Shown here piece by piece: positions 22,626 through 34,500 of a DNA stretch of 64,000 bases (the first letter of the stretch is position 1; every line of letters starts with the position of its first letter). This stretch comes from Hypericum androsaemum (taxonomy: Eukaryota; Streptophyta; Magnoliopsida; Malpighiales; Hypericaceae): contig OZ023198.1 in the NCBI GenBank assembly GCA_963995505.1, forward strand, positions 124,001 through 188,000. The letters run 5' to 3'. The notes under the pieces were generated by a model that had not been told where the DNA came from, did not search any database, and saw only the letters and a program-made list of their open reading frames with translations. The position numbers and the translations under genes are program-made.

Positions 22626-23621
22626 TCAAGTTGACAAAGTTTCGCCCTTGTTGCTGAAGATTTTGACCACGTTCTCTTCAGTAATCATTAAGATTTTATT
22701 GTTCGGGTATGGATTCGACGAGTCCACTGCTACCTGATAAACAACCATTGAAATCAGTGAACAAGTATTTTGTACTATTGTGTTGAAAAGGGTAATAAGC
22801 TATGCTCACATTATTTAGTAGCAACACACTTCCAGTGTCAACAATACCGGTTGAGTAATTTATGCTACCATAAATCCAACCAGTGGGATCCTTCAATATG
22901 TAACAGATTAATTAAGATAAAAATCACAAATACTTCATAATTATTAAAAATTATTTGAATTCTACCTGAAATGTGGCGGTTGTATTTTCACCGATACGTT
23001 TCAGACGGGTCACGTACACAACCATCTACAAGGAAAAATAAATTACCGCTAATTAAATTAACTATATGATATTAACTAAATTAAAAAAGAAAATTTAGGA
23101 ACTCTTACCGGCAACACTGTAGTACGACTATGGGTATCTTTGAAGTTTTGAATGCTTGACCCTTGAAAACAGTTTCCAATCATCATACCTATAAAAAAAA
23201 ATTAAAACCCACTAAAAAATATTAGGTTATTGAAGTTACAAACATAGAATACCTTCAGTTCTTAAAAAGTCTATGGCTCTCTTCCACGGTTATGGAACTC
23301 TCTTGAAAATATCTTCATCACAGATATTTTTAATAGATTTTTAGGAGGGACTTCCGATCTATCATTGGTTGGTCTCTTCAATTTTTTGAAAATATACCCA
23401 TATTCAGAGACACATAACGCATCCCAATCAATGTGAGAATCATCAAGATATGGTGCTGGAGGTGGTGCTGGAAAAGTATGTTCTTCATCATGCGAGATGT
23501 GCTCTTTGCCGCTTCTCCTCATCGTTGTACACCTGAAAATGTTGACAGTAGACGAAAAATACACAATTACAAATTTTGGATAATTAGCAACACAAGTTTG
23601 ATGCGCACGACAATCGAGCAA
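22626..23621 (-). pseudogene. HROB-like OB-fold protein gene of the MULE (DUF4539 type), exon 1 damaged
   Basis: The exons on the minus strand are about 23621-23253, 23188-23109, 23025-22966, 22890-22810 and 22733-22626. The last four junctions are GT-AG and all keep phase. The joined product contains PWKRAIDFLRTEG, MMIGNCFQGSSIQNF, TVLPMVVYVTRLKRIGE, ATFQDPTGWIYGSIN, GSVLLLNNVAVDSS and LMITEENVVKIFSNKGE. This order matches the OB-fold of HROB (homologous recombination OB-fold protein; DUF4539): a hydrophobic strand, a conserved DPTG, GSVLLL and a final VVKIF. Exon 1 (MRRSGKEHISHDEEHTFP and on) shifts frame near 23300, and an in-frame TAA follows KRVP, so this copy is probably inactive. A role in the element is unknown. 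The family assignment rests on pattern only. Confidence 0.6.
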
Positions 23622-23663
23622 TATTTTTATAGCGCATATACTTGAGTTTCAATGTCAGTGACC

Positions 23664-25426
23664 TCATCTTCTAGCATTAGCCGCTTCAGCACCTCTTATA
23701 TTAATACAATTGTGCCGAGTGTGGCCTACTGTATTACATGATGTACAACGAACGCTAGTAGCCTCATCCATTTCGTTCCGTATGCGATGTTGTGGGCGTC
23801 CTCTTGTCCTCAAGGTTCTTTCGTCAAGAATGAGCTTTACAACACTGAGGTCTTTTGGAGGTGGCCAATATGATGCACTGCCAAGCGGAACAAATTTATG
23901 TTCGTAGCAACGTAGCGTAGTTTTCAGGTGATAATGCTCATCAACAAACATCTTGTATTTGAGGCCCCCAAGTTCAGTACAAACTGCAATTGCATGTGAA
24001 CAAGGGAAGTAAAAAGCTTGGAATTTGCCGCAGGTGCATGTTCCCCCCCACAAATTGACTACGTGTTTTTGACGCCCCTTTATTCTTGCATGAATGTATC
24101 CGGTTTCTACTTCCCCAGTCCCAACTTCATCAGCATACATTTTTACTTTATGTCGTCCGGCCTTCTTCGCCCACTTATCTAACTGCTTTTCCAGCTTCTT
24201 TGCTAAAACAATTTGGCCACCACCACTCTCTTGAATGCACTTACTTGACCTCTCGTTAAAGTAGGTGGCTTGCTTTTCAAATGTCTCGGCCACAATGGCA
24301 GCTACCGGCAAACGATAAACTTTCTTGAAGACCTTATTAACGCACTCCGCAACATTCGTCGTCATGTGACCATAGCACTGCCCACCATCGTAAGCTAAGG
24401 TCAACTTCGATAATGTCGCATCTTTAGCTAAAATCCAATCGTATATCTCTTGTTTGGCACTCCTCATTTTCTGCAGATTATCATGTAATTTCTTCGGTTG
24501 TGCTTGCATGCCTACAACAAAAAAGTCATACAAATATAAACTAGTTGTGTATTAGTTTTTTGACTTGACAAGTTTTTAATGTTACCTGCAATCATCATCA
24601 CATTCTTAATAGCGTCGTTCTTGAAGCGCCTGTTGAGATTGCTTGCAATGTGTCTAAGACAATATCGATGGGTTGTCCCCGTAGTTTCTCCCCAACCATT
24701 GTCATCTACCATTGCTCTTAATATGCCATTGTGTCGATCAGAAATAACACAAATGTCAAGTCGGTTATGAGCCACATGCAGCCTGATTTGTCTCATAAAC
24801 CAGGGCCAACTACTGATGTTCTCGCTCTCAACGAGGACAAATGCAATTGGAATTATAGAATTATTCTCGTCAACAGCAGTGGCGATCAAAAGGGCATGCT
24901 TGTACTTTCCGTACAGAAATGTCCTATCAATCTCCAATACAGAGATGCAATGTTGGAAAGCTATAATGCAGGGCTTGAAACTCCAAAAAACTCGCCTGAA
25001 GATTTTTGTCCCTGATTCAAGAGGAACCACATTGTCTATGCCTGGGTAACAGTGATAATATTCCTATTTTACAACCGTTCCAGGATTCTTAGCCTTGCAT
25101 GCCGCAAACCATTGTGGAAGGCGATTGTATGATTTATCCCAATCCCCCCATAAATGCTGTAATGCCCTCTCTCTTCCCCACCAAGCTTTCTTGTAAGAGG
25201 GTTGGAATTCAATTCGATCTTGTATTTCAGTAATTATAAACCCGATTGGAATATCTGGTTGTTCAGCAACTATATTCATAATAACTTCTGCAATGTGAGC
25301 AGAACAGAGTTGTCGATGATCTTTTGAAGGTCGTTCTGGCATAGTCCATAAAATTTTATTGACATATTGGCGAATGAATTCAATAGACAACCAAACAAGA
25401 CACATGTTCTTTTCAAATGAAACCAC
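23664..25426 (-). pseudogene. MuDR-type MULE transposase, decayed
   Basis: Minus-strand pieces run 25426-25064, 25063-24592 and, after a GT-AG intron, to 23664. The first piece ends with the usual lead-in (IAEVIMNIVAEQPDIP, KAWWGRERALQHLWGDW, NPGTVVK). A TAG follows where Trp is expected, and then the MULE transposase domain. That domain has the catalytic aspartates in LEIDRTFLYGKYKH and VISDRHNGI, and RYCLRHIASNLNRRFKN before the helical insertion. Exon 2 gives YDGGQCYGHMTTNVAECVNK, a SWIM zinc finger (CTCGKFQAFYFPCSHAIAVC) and a CCHC knuckle (CTSCNTVGHTRHNC). The frame runs to NIRGAEAANARR and a stop. The N-terminal region upstream of 25426 is not recognisable. DNA binding and excision would be its jobs if it were intact. 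Confidence 0.85.
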
Positions 25427-25639
25427 AAAATTTTTTAGTATCTAGTGAATTTATTATTGCTAATAAAATTCCCTTGGATTTTTTTCTTATGAACTAATAA
25501 TAATATTTCATGGTGACATAATCCATCGTCATAAGTTCACTAATTAAATAGCAAAATAATCTACACTGAATTGAATTTATAACAAAGTATTAGTGCAAAA
25601 TACATACCTGAGGAAGGAAGGGGCGGCCGCTTCAAATCT

Positions 25640-26142
25640 TCGCAGTTTGGGACTTCTGAGAAGAATTTTCTGAGGGGTTATATAGGACCCAGATCGAAAT
25701 TTTCCTTCTGGGTCGACCCAGGTCGAAATAATTTTTCGATCTGGGCCTTTTCCGGACACAAATCTCGCTTTAAGCCGGAATTGGTGGGGATGACCCCAGA
25801 TCGAAATTTTCCTTCGATCTGGGTCGACCTAGGTCGAACAAAATTTTGACCTGGGATTTAAACCGGACAAGATCCAAACAAAGCGGAGGGTGTAGGGAAT
25901 GACCCCAGGTTGAAAACTTTTTTCGATCTGGGTCCTCAAGTTGAATAGTTTTTTCGACCTGGGCCCAAATCAAAATATTTTTTGACCTGAGGTTCCTAGG
26001 TCGAAAAATATTTTTGACCTGAGGTTCCTAGGTCGAAAAATATTTTTGATTTTGAAAAGCAACACCATTTTTGGAATTTTTTTCAACAGTAACACCATTT
26101 TGGGGATAAATTGGTACTGTAACACCATTTTGGGCAAAAATC
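25640..26142. repeat. Right TIR of the MULE
   Basis: Inverse of the left TIR. The outer 70 bp, with CAGTAACACCATTTT and ACTGTAACACCATTTT blocks, mirror 18588-18650. Inner units such as GACCTGAGGTTCCTAGGTCG occur twice in tandem near 25985-26035. Confidence 0.8.
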
Positions 26143-26959
26143 CTTTAATGGTCAAATTTTTTTAGGGAAATGTGTGTTTTACTACTTTGTAGTTTCACTG
26201 ATTTTAAGTTGAGAAAGTGTGATTTAAAATTGAAAATTTGGTCCTTGGATGTTTGAGAATTAGCGGCATATGGTCCTCACTAGCTGACAGCACTGATGAC
26301 CTACCACTTAACATGAAACAACAATGTTTCTCGGTGACTGGCGTGCTAACTGGATAAGTTATGTGACATGCGTTAGAGTGGATAATTATCAAATTAGTCC
26401 TAACTATTATTAACTCATCTTCAACCTTCCATCCTCTCTCTCCACGCCCACCTTTCCCACTAAGTCAAAACGACGAATTGGACACTGAGCAAAGAGATGG
26501 TGGGGTCGGAATAGGACGACAGTCAGAAGCGAGGGTTTTGTCAGGATTAATGATAATATATATGTTATGGTTATTATTTTTTCTACAAAAAAATAAGTAG
26601 GCTGTCCCTTTTCTTTTTTCAAAGAGAACACAAAGTTGGAGGACAAAAAATAATCTAGTTCAAATTGTTGTTAAAATCCAAGAGTCAATTCTTGTCTCAT
26701 TAGCTAGAGGATTTAGGTTGATGGCATAAGGTGTTAATGAATTGACAGAGATCCATGGTTCAATCTCTGACAGATGTAATCATGGTGTAAAACTTCAGCT
26801 AAAAAAAATCTTGTATGATTAGAATCAATATTTAAGTGCTTATTTCTAACACCTTTGAAAAGATTATGGATAGCGGAAATATAATTTGGAAGTCTAAGTT
26901 TGTGTGAGAAATATAGTTTGAGATGAGAAAGAGTAATCTCCGATTTCACGAAGCATCAT
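26143..26959. other. Non-coding interval with a possible SINE fragment
   Basis: Mostly AT-rich, without a recognised gene. Near 26707-26810, GGTTCAATCTC resembles a Pol III B box and is followed by TAATCATGGTGTAA and an A-run. A similar arrangement occurs near 52570-52640, suggesting two degenerate members of one tRNA-derived SINE family. Confidence 0.35.
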
Positions 26960-27519
26960 TAGGGGTAAGAAAATGGTAATTAGAATTCGATAAATTCTAT
27001 AAAATTTTGTTAATCAGTAGTTCGAAATTGGTAAATCGGTATTCAGTAATCAATTCGGTAAGAAGTTTTTGAGAAATTTGGTAAATATTGGTATTCGATA
27101 AATTTTAGTAAATATCGATATTTTATCGAATATACCGAATTTACCAAATATATTAATAAATATATAAGCCAAATTATAGATAATTTATCAAAAATTTCCT
27201 TAACCTCTTCAACAAGTCAATGTTCTAAATAGACTTTATACTAATTAGACTTGATGGCTTGTACTTATTAGATTAAATTTGTGTTTATTGAAACTATGTT
27301 TGCATTTTTTTGATTAAATATAATGATGAATTGTAATTTTTCTTAAAAAATTCAGTAATTTTGATAAATACCGAATTTACCAAAATTTAATTCGGTAAAT
27401 ACCGAATTTACCGAATACTATTTGGGATCAGAATCGGTAGAGCCTTTTTTAGCATTTCGGTATTTGGTAAATTTGGTATTCGGTAATTGAGATCGATAAA
27501 TACCGAATGCACACCCCTA
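26960..27519. mobile_element. hAT-type MITE with 8-bp target duplication
   Basis: It begins TAGGGGTAAGAAAATGG and ends GCACACCCCTA. The flanks AGCATCAT (26952-26959) and AGCATCAC (27520-27527) match at seven of eight positions. The 560-bp interior is rich in ATTCGGTA and TACCGAATTTACC words in both orientations. It contains no coding region. Confidence 0.8.
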
Positions 27520-28274
27520 AGCATCACTCATTTTCGAGAAAATCCTACGTCAAATCTTGTCCGGTTGGAACTAAATTTTGACTTGTTCCTATTACTTTGG
27601 ATAATGTTATAGACGGTGAAGATGTTATTTTGAGTTCTCTAAGGTTATCCGCACAAAGATATTTTTTAGTAATCTAGGTAAAAAGGGAATTTTAACATAG
27701 GTAAATCGGCCGTCTTATTCTCGTGTTTTTCTACTGCTTATGACTTTTTACTGCTTTTATTATTATTATAACATGTGAAAGATTATTAGTATATGTTGAT
27801 ACCGTGTGATTTTGTTTGCTGTTTGTTTGATTATTTCGGTTGGTTTCATTTTCTATCCGTGTAGTTTCATTACTAACGTCTCTTGAACTTGTAGTGTGTA
27901 TATATCGTATAAAGGATTACCTGATTTATGTATGCTCCTCCTTGGTGTTCTTTGGCCATCTCGCGTGCTTGTCCTTGTGATCAATGGTTTGACTTCACTA
28001 GATGCGATTTCTCCTTGGATGCAAAGCAATTTGAGTTTGCCCTCATTCTTTTGATGATTCTTTTCACGTGATGGTCGGCTTCGTATTGTTTCATTTGATC
28101 TCTACCAAGTTTGGTGGGCCAATATGTATTTTTTATTGTGTAAATCTTAGCTGAGTGATTATTCATGCCCTATTAAACACGAATTGTTAAGATAAGTTTA
28201 TTGTACGACAAATATCAATTGTCGGAAGAGTAATCAAATATCATGTCATGATTTTTTTACTGGCATAACTTAAA
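27520..28274. other. AT-rich spacer, no gene seen
   Basis: No recognisable coding or repeat structure. Confidence 0.35.
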
Positions 28275-29034
28275 TGTCTCAAGTTTGGATAATTGAGACA
28301 CAACCAAATTAGCATTAGTCGACTTACCGGTGGTGACTTACCGGTGGTGACTTGATACTAGATGATATAAAAAATGTTAGGGTTTGTCTCAAATTATAGA
28401 CAAATTAGTACTCTATTCCTATTTAGAGTAGGGTTATAATCTCCTATATATATTGGTCTATGCCTGGGTCTTTTGTGTAGTAGTTGAGAGTTGTGAGGTA
28501 GAGAGAACCCTCACGGAGGCCCTGTAACCTGTTTAATTCGCATAGTGGACGACTCTCCTTTGCCCGTGGTTTTCTCCCCGTCTTGGAGTTTTCACGTAAT
28601 TCTCGTGTGTCTCGTATTTCTCGTTTCGATCTTATTTCTCAACAATTGGTATCAGAGCCGGATCTGAGATTCGAGTATTCGAGTATTGACAAAAAAACAA
28701 AAAAAAACCAAATTAGCATTAGTCGACTTACCGGTGGTGACTTGATACTAGATGATATCAAAAATATTAGGGTTTGTCTCAAATTCTAGACAAATTAGTA
28801 CTCTATTCATATTTAGAGTATGGTTATAATCTCCTATATATATTGGTCTATGCCTAGGTCTTTTGTGTAGTAGTTGAGAGTTGTGAGGTAGAGAGAACCA
28901 TCACGGAGGCCTTGTAACCTGTTTAACTCGCATAGTGGACGACTCTCCTTTGCCCGTGGTTTTCTTTCCGTCTTGGGGTTTCCACGTAATTCTCGTGTGT
29001 CTCGTATTTCTCGTTTCGATCTTATTTCTCAACA
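28275..29034 (+). mobile_element. Collapsed Copia-type LTR element: two LTRs with almost no interior
   Basis: The left LTR (28275-28644) starts TGTCTCAAG and ends TTCTCAACA. It is followed at once by the primer-binding site TGGTATCAGAGC (28647-28658, complementary to initiator Met tRNA). Only about 50 bp later a second copy begins (28708-29034), lacking the first 30 or so LTR bases. The two copies are highly similar. The left copy has an extra 14-bp duplication (ACTTACCGGTGGTG). The whole coding interior and the 5' end of the right LTR have been lost in one deletion. A clean target duplication was not found. Confidence 0.75.
28647..28658 (+). other. Retrotransposon primer-binding site
   Basis: TGGTATCAGAGC, the classic initiator methionine tRNA complement, two bases after the left LTR of the collapsed Copia element. 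Confidence 0.85.
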
Positions 29035-30027
29035 AAAAATAATAATTTTATGTAAGTAGGTCAAGTGTTTTTCTAATTACCCAATTTTGTATTAATAAAA
29101 ATATTGTTTTAGGTTAACCAACAGATCTCAAGTTCGATCACTTTTAAAAGTTCACCTATTTTGAAATTGGATAGTCGGTGTATTGATATCACGGTTAAAA
29201 AATGTACCCGGTTTTGCATATTTTTTGTGCCATAATAGGTTAATTATGTTTGGTGCGGTGGTACATTAAACTTCACCAAAAAAAAAACAGTTCTCCTCTC
29301 CCATTTTCACTTTTCTCGACAAGAAACGCAACACGTGGGCAACGCATATTGACGTTACTGGTTGGAGTTTCGAAAGGAGAAAAACTTTATTCAGGTGGGT
29401 CGGTTACCGACAGACGTGGATTAGATCCTTTTTTTTTTGGGTGTAAGATTAGATCCTTTTTATGTGGCCGTGAGAGGGATTTTTTGGAGACGGATCTCAT
29501 CTCTCTAATAAAGGTTGGTAAAGTATGTTTTCTTAATTTTTAATATCAAATTTGAGATTATTAAGTTTTATTTAAGAAATATTTTTTATTATATTTTTTA
29601 TTTTCGCAAATCGCAACCTCAAACACAATATTTCTAATTTAAATTGGTTGAACTTCCATCGGTTTGGTAAAGTATGTTCTAGTGACATAATTTAGCGTGT
29701 TTCCTCACCACAATGTCCAAAATTTATAGACCCACTGTATTTACCTTTAAGAGGGATACAATTTTCATAACTTATCCAAATTATCCAGAATTTAGCTATC
29801 TCAATTAGTAACCAAAATTTCAATTATTTGAGATTCTGAATTTAATTTTTTTCGTATACACATTCAAAAAATTCTGAAACTACCGACGACTTGTCAATTG
29901 TCATCCAAAAGGGCAAAACAGGAACCAGCTTGTGAAGGAATAAATACTTTTTAAGAGAGACAGAGAAATTAGTTTGCGGCGAGTTGTCTGAGTATCTAAT
30001 TTCTAATTAGGTTTGTTCTAATATGTT
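29035..30027. other. AT-rich interval, no gene seen
   Basis: Short open frames only. A tRNA-like B-box word (AGTTCGATC) near 29128 was not strong enough to call a SINE. Confidence 0.35.
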
Positions 30028-30776
30028 TAGTTATACCACGTGGGTCGGACCCTACTTTTATCTTACGATTCTAGGGTATGTTAATTTTGACTGGGTCTAG
30101 AGTAATGTATGGGTATGGATATGAGTATGGGTTCATATTTAGAAGTAGGGTCTAGAGTAGGGTATAAATCTATGGTTAGACCATGTAAGTCGGACTCTAC
30201 TCTTACATTTTTACCCTATTTTAAATTATAGCCTAATTAGATCATAGTTAGACCATAATTAGACCCTATTGATAATATATATATATAATATACTTTATGG
30301 TTAACTTTAACATATTAATTATGTTATTACACAACCAACTTAAAAGATGTCGTAAATGATGGATCACTAAAAGTCGACATTCTATATTTTTCTTTTATTG
30401 AATTGTTTATGTACTTTTGCTTCAAACTCGAAAGAAAAAAATTTGTACTATTGAAATTAAATTATAAATTTTGATATTTCATTAATTTTCTATTGAATGT
30501 TGATGTATAACGTAGTAGATGTCTTGAATTTATTTAAATTTTACATAAAAATTAATTTTTGATTAAAAATTATCTAAAAAATAGAACGTTAAAGGGTCGG
30601 ACCCTGCAGTTCCTCTAGACCCTGGGTCTCCAGGAGGGTAGGGTATGAATCTAGCAACAGAAATTGTAGGGTCGAGAGTAGGGTATGGATCCAACTAAAA
30701 AAACTAGGGTATGGATCTAACTAAAAAACTAGGGTATGGGTAAGGTCCTATCAATACCCTACCTATTGCCATCCTA
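30028..30776. mobile_element. hAT-like MITE with 8-bp target duplication
   Basis: The right end closes with ATTGCCATCCTA. The flanks AATATGTT (30020-30027) and AATATGTG (30777-30784) match at seven of eight bases. The left terminus begins TAG but is otherwise diverged. The interior is dominated by GGGTCTAGAGTAGGGTATGG-like words near both ends. The terminal sequence and word usage suggest kinship with the element at 2306-3222. Confidence 0.6.
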
Positions 30777-31564
30777 AATATGTGGGTAAATTTTTGCTCA
30801 GATTGTTTTATTAGATGATTTAGTACAAATTGTTGGGTTATAGATTATGACCCACAATATCGATGATCCAACTGAAGTAATTTTCGGGCCTTACGAGTTC
30901 CATTAAGACTACTAAAGTTACATTCTTTTGTATAAGTATGACATTGATGTTGTGTAATTGTCTCTCTCAAAATAGAGAGAAACTCTAGCTTGTGTCCCCA
31001 TATGTAGTCAATTATTGACGAACCGAGTTAACAATTCGTTTTGTTCTCTGTTTTCCGAATTGCGTCTCATTGTCTTCGGCTTATCCACGATAAAAACAAA
31101 TGGTGTCACCGGATTAGCCATTCGGTCATCAACAAGAGCAAAAAGAGCACAGATCTTAGCAAGAGCCAGCCAGAGAGAGTCATGAACAAACTTGTTGGTT
31201 TGACTTTTGATCATCCATTTTCCAATTTGATGCTCTCAGGAGTATCGTCAATTTTCAAAAACAAGTCAATACTACCCCTAACATTAATGACCAGCTAGAA
31301 GAAAAAGGAACGACAGACCGTCATGCTTAGTAACCGGAAATCCGAAGAGCAGCAACTTTACTGCTGCCGAGCCGACAACTCGAATTGGTAAGAGAGAGCT
31401 CGTTACGTGATTGTCCTGCAATGTAAAAGCAAACTTTGACATTGGTTACAACTCAGATTCAAGAACCATACTTTTGAAGCAGAGGTATGCATAACAGGTG
31501 TCCATTATGGTTTTTTTGAAGACCTGGAGTCAGTATTGAATAGTTTTTGTACTACCCCCATCTC
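30777..31564. other. 3' flank of NOT3, no gene seen
   Basis: Contains the likely 3' UTR of NOT3 on its right side (minus strand, ending somewhere below 31565). No other feature was recognised. Confidence 0.35.
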
Positions 31565-34500
31565 CTAAACAATTAGCTCATCTTCGAGATAGTTGTATTC
31601 AAACGTAAACTCGGTCTTGATTCTCTGACACCTGGTGAAAAGATAACAGAAACAGCAGTGAGAATCACACGGCCGTCTTGCGACTGATAAAATCGGCTCA
31701 AATAATAATGTGCAAGGAAACTGAAGCAGAAATGCAGAACTGAAGCCGGCACCTCAAAATTCCTAGTAAGCTAATGTATAAGATGACAGATCAAACGCAT
31801 AGGAATTAGCAATTAAAAGTAATGTCAACAGTAAAGGAAAATTAAGTACCATCCATGCTGGATATCATCATTGCCAACATGGAAATCAAAATACACGTAT
31901 GTCCCTTGTTCATATTCATCCGTGGCTACTTTCGGTTCTTCATGCCGTTGAAACCAGGTATTGTACTTTCTATGGTATCTCCATGATTGCCTTTTCAGCT
32001 CTTTTGCAGCCAAATATTGCTGATAAGTATTCTGCCAAGGAACAACTGAACTGAGTAAGACCACTGAACAAAGGAACATATAATGTAACGTGGAAGATAA
32101 TTATTCTCCCAAAACCTGTTGATAGTAGAAAGAAAAGAACAATGTGTCGGTGCCAAAACTATCAATTGTTTGACGTTCCCAATATGCAGGACTATTGACA
32201 ATGGGTGCTTGAACTTGAGGATAGCTAGGAGGTGTTGCAGCTGGGTGCTTCTGCAAACAGAGTAGCAAACAAAAAAAGTAAACACGATTAGGTTTTGACA
32301 TTCACTACGATGTTGAGCTTATCTGGCATTCATACCGGAGTATATGTTCTAGGACGTTCCGAGTCTCTAAGCTGTGGAAGTTTGTGATAACCAGCCTCAA
32401 GCATCTGCAAATTGTATAGCTGGTCATGCATGGTTCCAGAAGTCATGGCAGGTGCACTGATACTATCACCAATGGCGCCAAGGTCAGAAACACTCCGACG
32501 ACCGATAACACCAAGTCCACTTGAAGGTTGACTGGGTTGTATGAATTGCCCAGGGGAGAGATCGGTCTCTCTTGGTAATTGAACAGGCTCTGTTAAAGAG
32601 CCAGATGCCCCAACCTGCAGAAATGTATCACAGGGATAACTCTGATCTTAAAAGCCAATAAAAAAGCAAAGACGTGCAAGATCCAAATAATCTGTTTGCA
32701 CCATCATAAGAAATCTACCAATATACGTACATGGGCATCCATCGGGTAAAGAGTTTTCAACTCATCCTCGTTGACAAGACCTTTTCCATGGCCAGAAGTA
32801 ACAGAATCAGGGGCGGTATCATCAGGTCTACTCTGCGGTTGTTGCAACTCATCAACTTTCAAGTGGCCAGTATCTGAATCACTTAGTCATGAATTAATAA
32901 TCTAGGACTGAGTTTTGAGCAAGGAAACATAATTCCAAGGATATGAAAACCTACCAACATCTTTTCCACCAGTTGACATCACAACTTGTTGACTCGACTG
33001 CTGAAGTAGAGATGTTGGCTGCTGCAAGGCAGCAGATGTAACTGAACCGAGACCTGGTGGTTGAACTCCAAGCCCAAGACCAGCTTGAGATGAAACAGAG
33101 GAGACTTGAGAATTGAACTGTAAGAAATAATCAGATGTCATGAAAGAAGAAGCTGAAAAGCCAAACCTATTTCTCATCTTCAATGAAGATAAATAATGAG
33201 ATTGGTGACTGAGATATGCCAAAGAAGTAGCTACCTGCGGCAGAAGTGGGTTTTGCTGCGAGGAAAACTGCTTATGATTTGCACCAGAAAGAGGAGGCAT
33301 GCCCAAGAGATTACTGTGACCCTGCTGTTGGACTTGCTGGAACCGTTGCAAAAACTTTTCTCTCTGATCAGGTGCTATTTCAGTTCTCGTTCGAAATTGT
33401 CCCTGGATAATTTAAAACTCAAGCCCCAAACAGAAGATTCCCGCATTGGTAAATAAATATGATAATGCTGCTTCTCATTAAACCAATGCAACTACCTCAA
33501 CACGACAGAAACTACACCACAATATCATTATTAGAGAACTGGAAATATCATAACTATAGGCCACACTAATGAATCTGGAACCAAGATATGTGTGAAGTCT
33601 GAGAAGAAAAACGCTGTTCCTGATAAGGCACCAGCCGTTCTGTTTCCAAGATTTTCTCCCATAAATTTCATTTCAACCACTGCCAAGGCCTATATGCTTG
33701 ATCTCTAGCGATTATGCATTCGTAAAACATTTCTCTGCAACTTTTAGTCATTTCTTCCTATCCACTATGTCAATTCTTTCAAATAGCTGATCAGTGAAAA
33801 GAAGTTAAGCATTATCAAACAATTTGGATTTGCACAGGCCCAAAGCTTGCTACATTAGATAGAAACTGAAGGGAAAATATCATACCGGTTCATTGGGATT
33901 CTGAAAGGGGCTTCCAGGTCTCCATTGCATGCTCGAGACTAAAGATGGGGAGAAGACCCTGCCACCTACTGCAGCAGTTTCAACAATGTTACTTGTGTCA
34001 ACGGCTCCAGTTGCATCAGGAGCCTTGCCGGCCTGCGGCAAGATCATTCTATTTGCAAGAGGTGAAGTCAGAGGCGAAGTCAGTGGCTGCACCATTCCAC
34101 TATTACCATGTCTATCATCTGTTCCCAAGATATTTCTCTTTGCCACTTCCGGCGCTGAAGGTACTGCTCCGAGGGGACCATTGCTAGAGACTGCTTCAGG
34201 ACTGAAAGGTATATTTGAAGAAGGCTGGTTAGAAACGGCACCTCTACCCATTCCCCTTCCAAATCCAGAGTCAGAAAGAGCTGGTGATGGTCTACGGCCA
34301 GGGAGACCTGCAATTTCTTCTTCCTTCATTGAACTTCCTAGTGATGCAGGGGAAGGAGGAGTAGCTATAGCGACAGTCTCTATAGCTCCTCGAATTGATG
34401 TTGCACTGGGAAGCACAGGAGAAGCAGCAGAGACACCAGCTCCTAACTGAGCAGGAATAATCACAGAAATTGGACTTGCAAAATTTGCAGTTGGTATTGG

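Larger units (their letters stand above)
18588..26142. mobile_element. Mutator-like element (MULE), 7555 bp, carrying three decayed genes
   Basis: Long terminal inverted repeats of about 400-460 bp bound the element. The left end begins GATTTTTTGCCCAAAATAGT and the right end is the inverse, ATTTTGGGCAAAAATC. The flanking 9-mers are TTCCAATGG (18579-18587) and CTTTAATGG (26143-26151). They match at six of nine positions and all three differences are C/T transitions, as expected for an old 9-bp MULE duplication. Both TIRs consist of GACCCAGATCGAAAAA-like units. Inside are a PMD gene (+), an OB-fold gene (-) and a MuDR-type transposase (-). Stops and frameshifts in all three show it is no longer autonomous. 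Confidence 0.85.

Noticed and set aside
28583..28789. 68-codon open frame in the collapsed Copia element
   Set aside because: Spans LTR, primer-binding site and the second LTR; chance frame.
29100..29200. Possible SINE with AGTTCGATC word
   Set aside because: No A box, no clear tail and no repeat partner in the window.
33929..34450. 173-codon plus-strand frame opposite NOT3 exon 9
   Set aside because: Antisense shadow of the low-complexity NOT3 linker.
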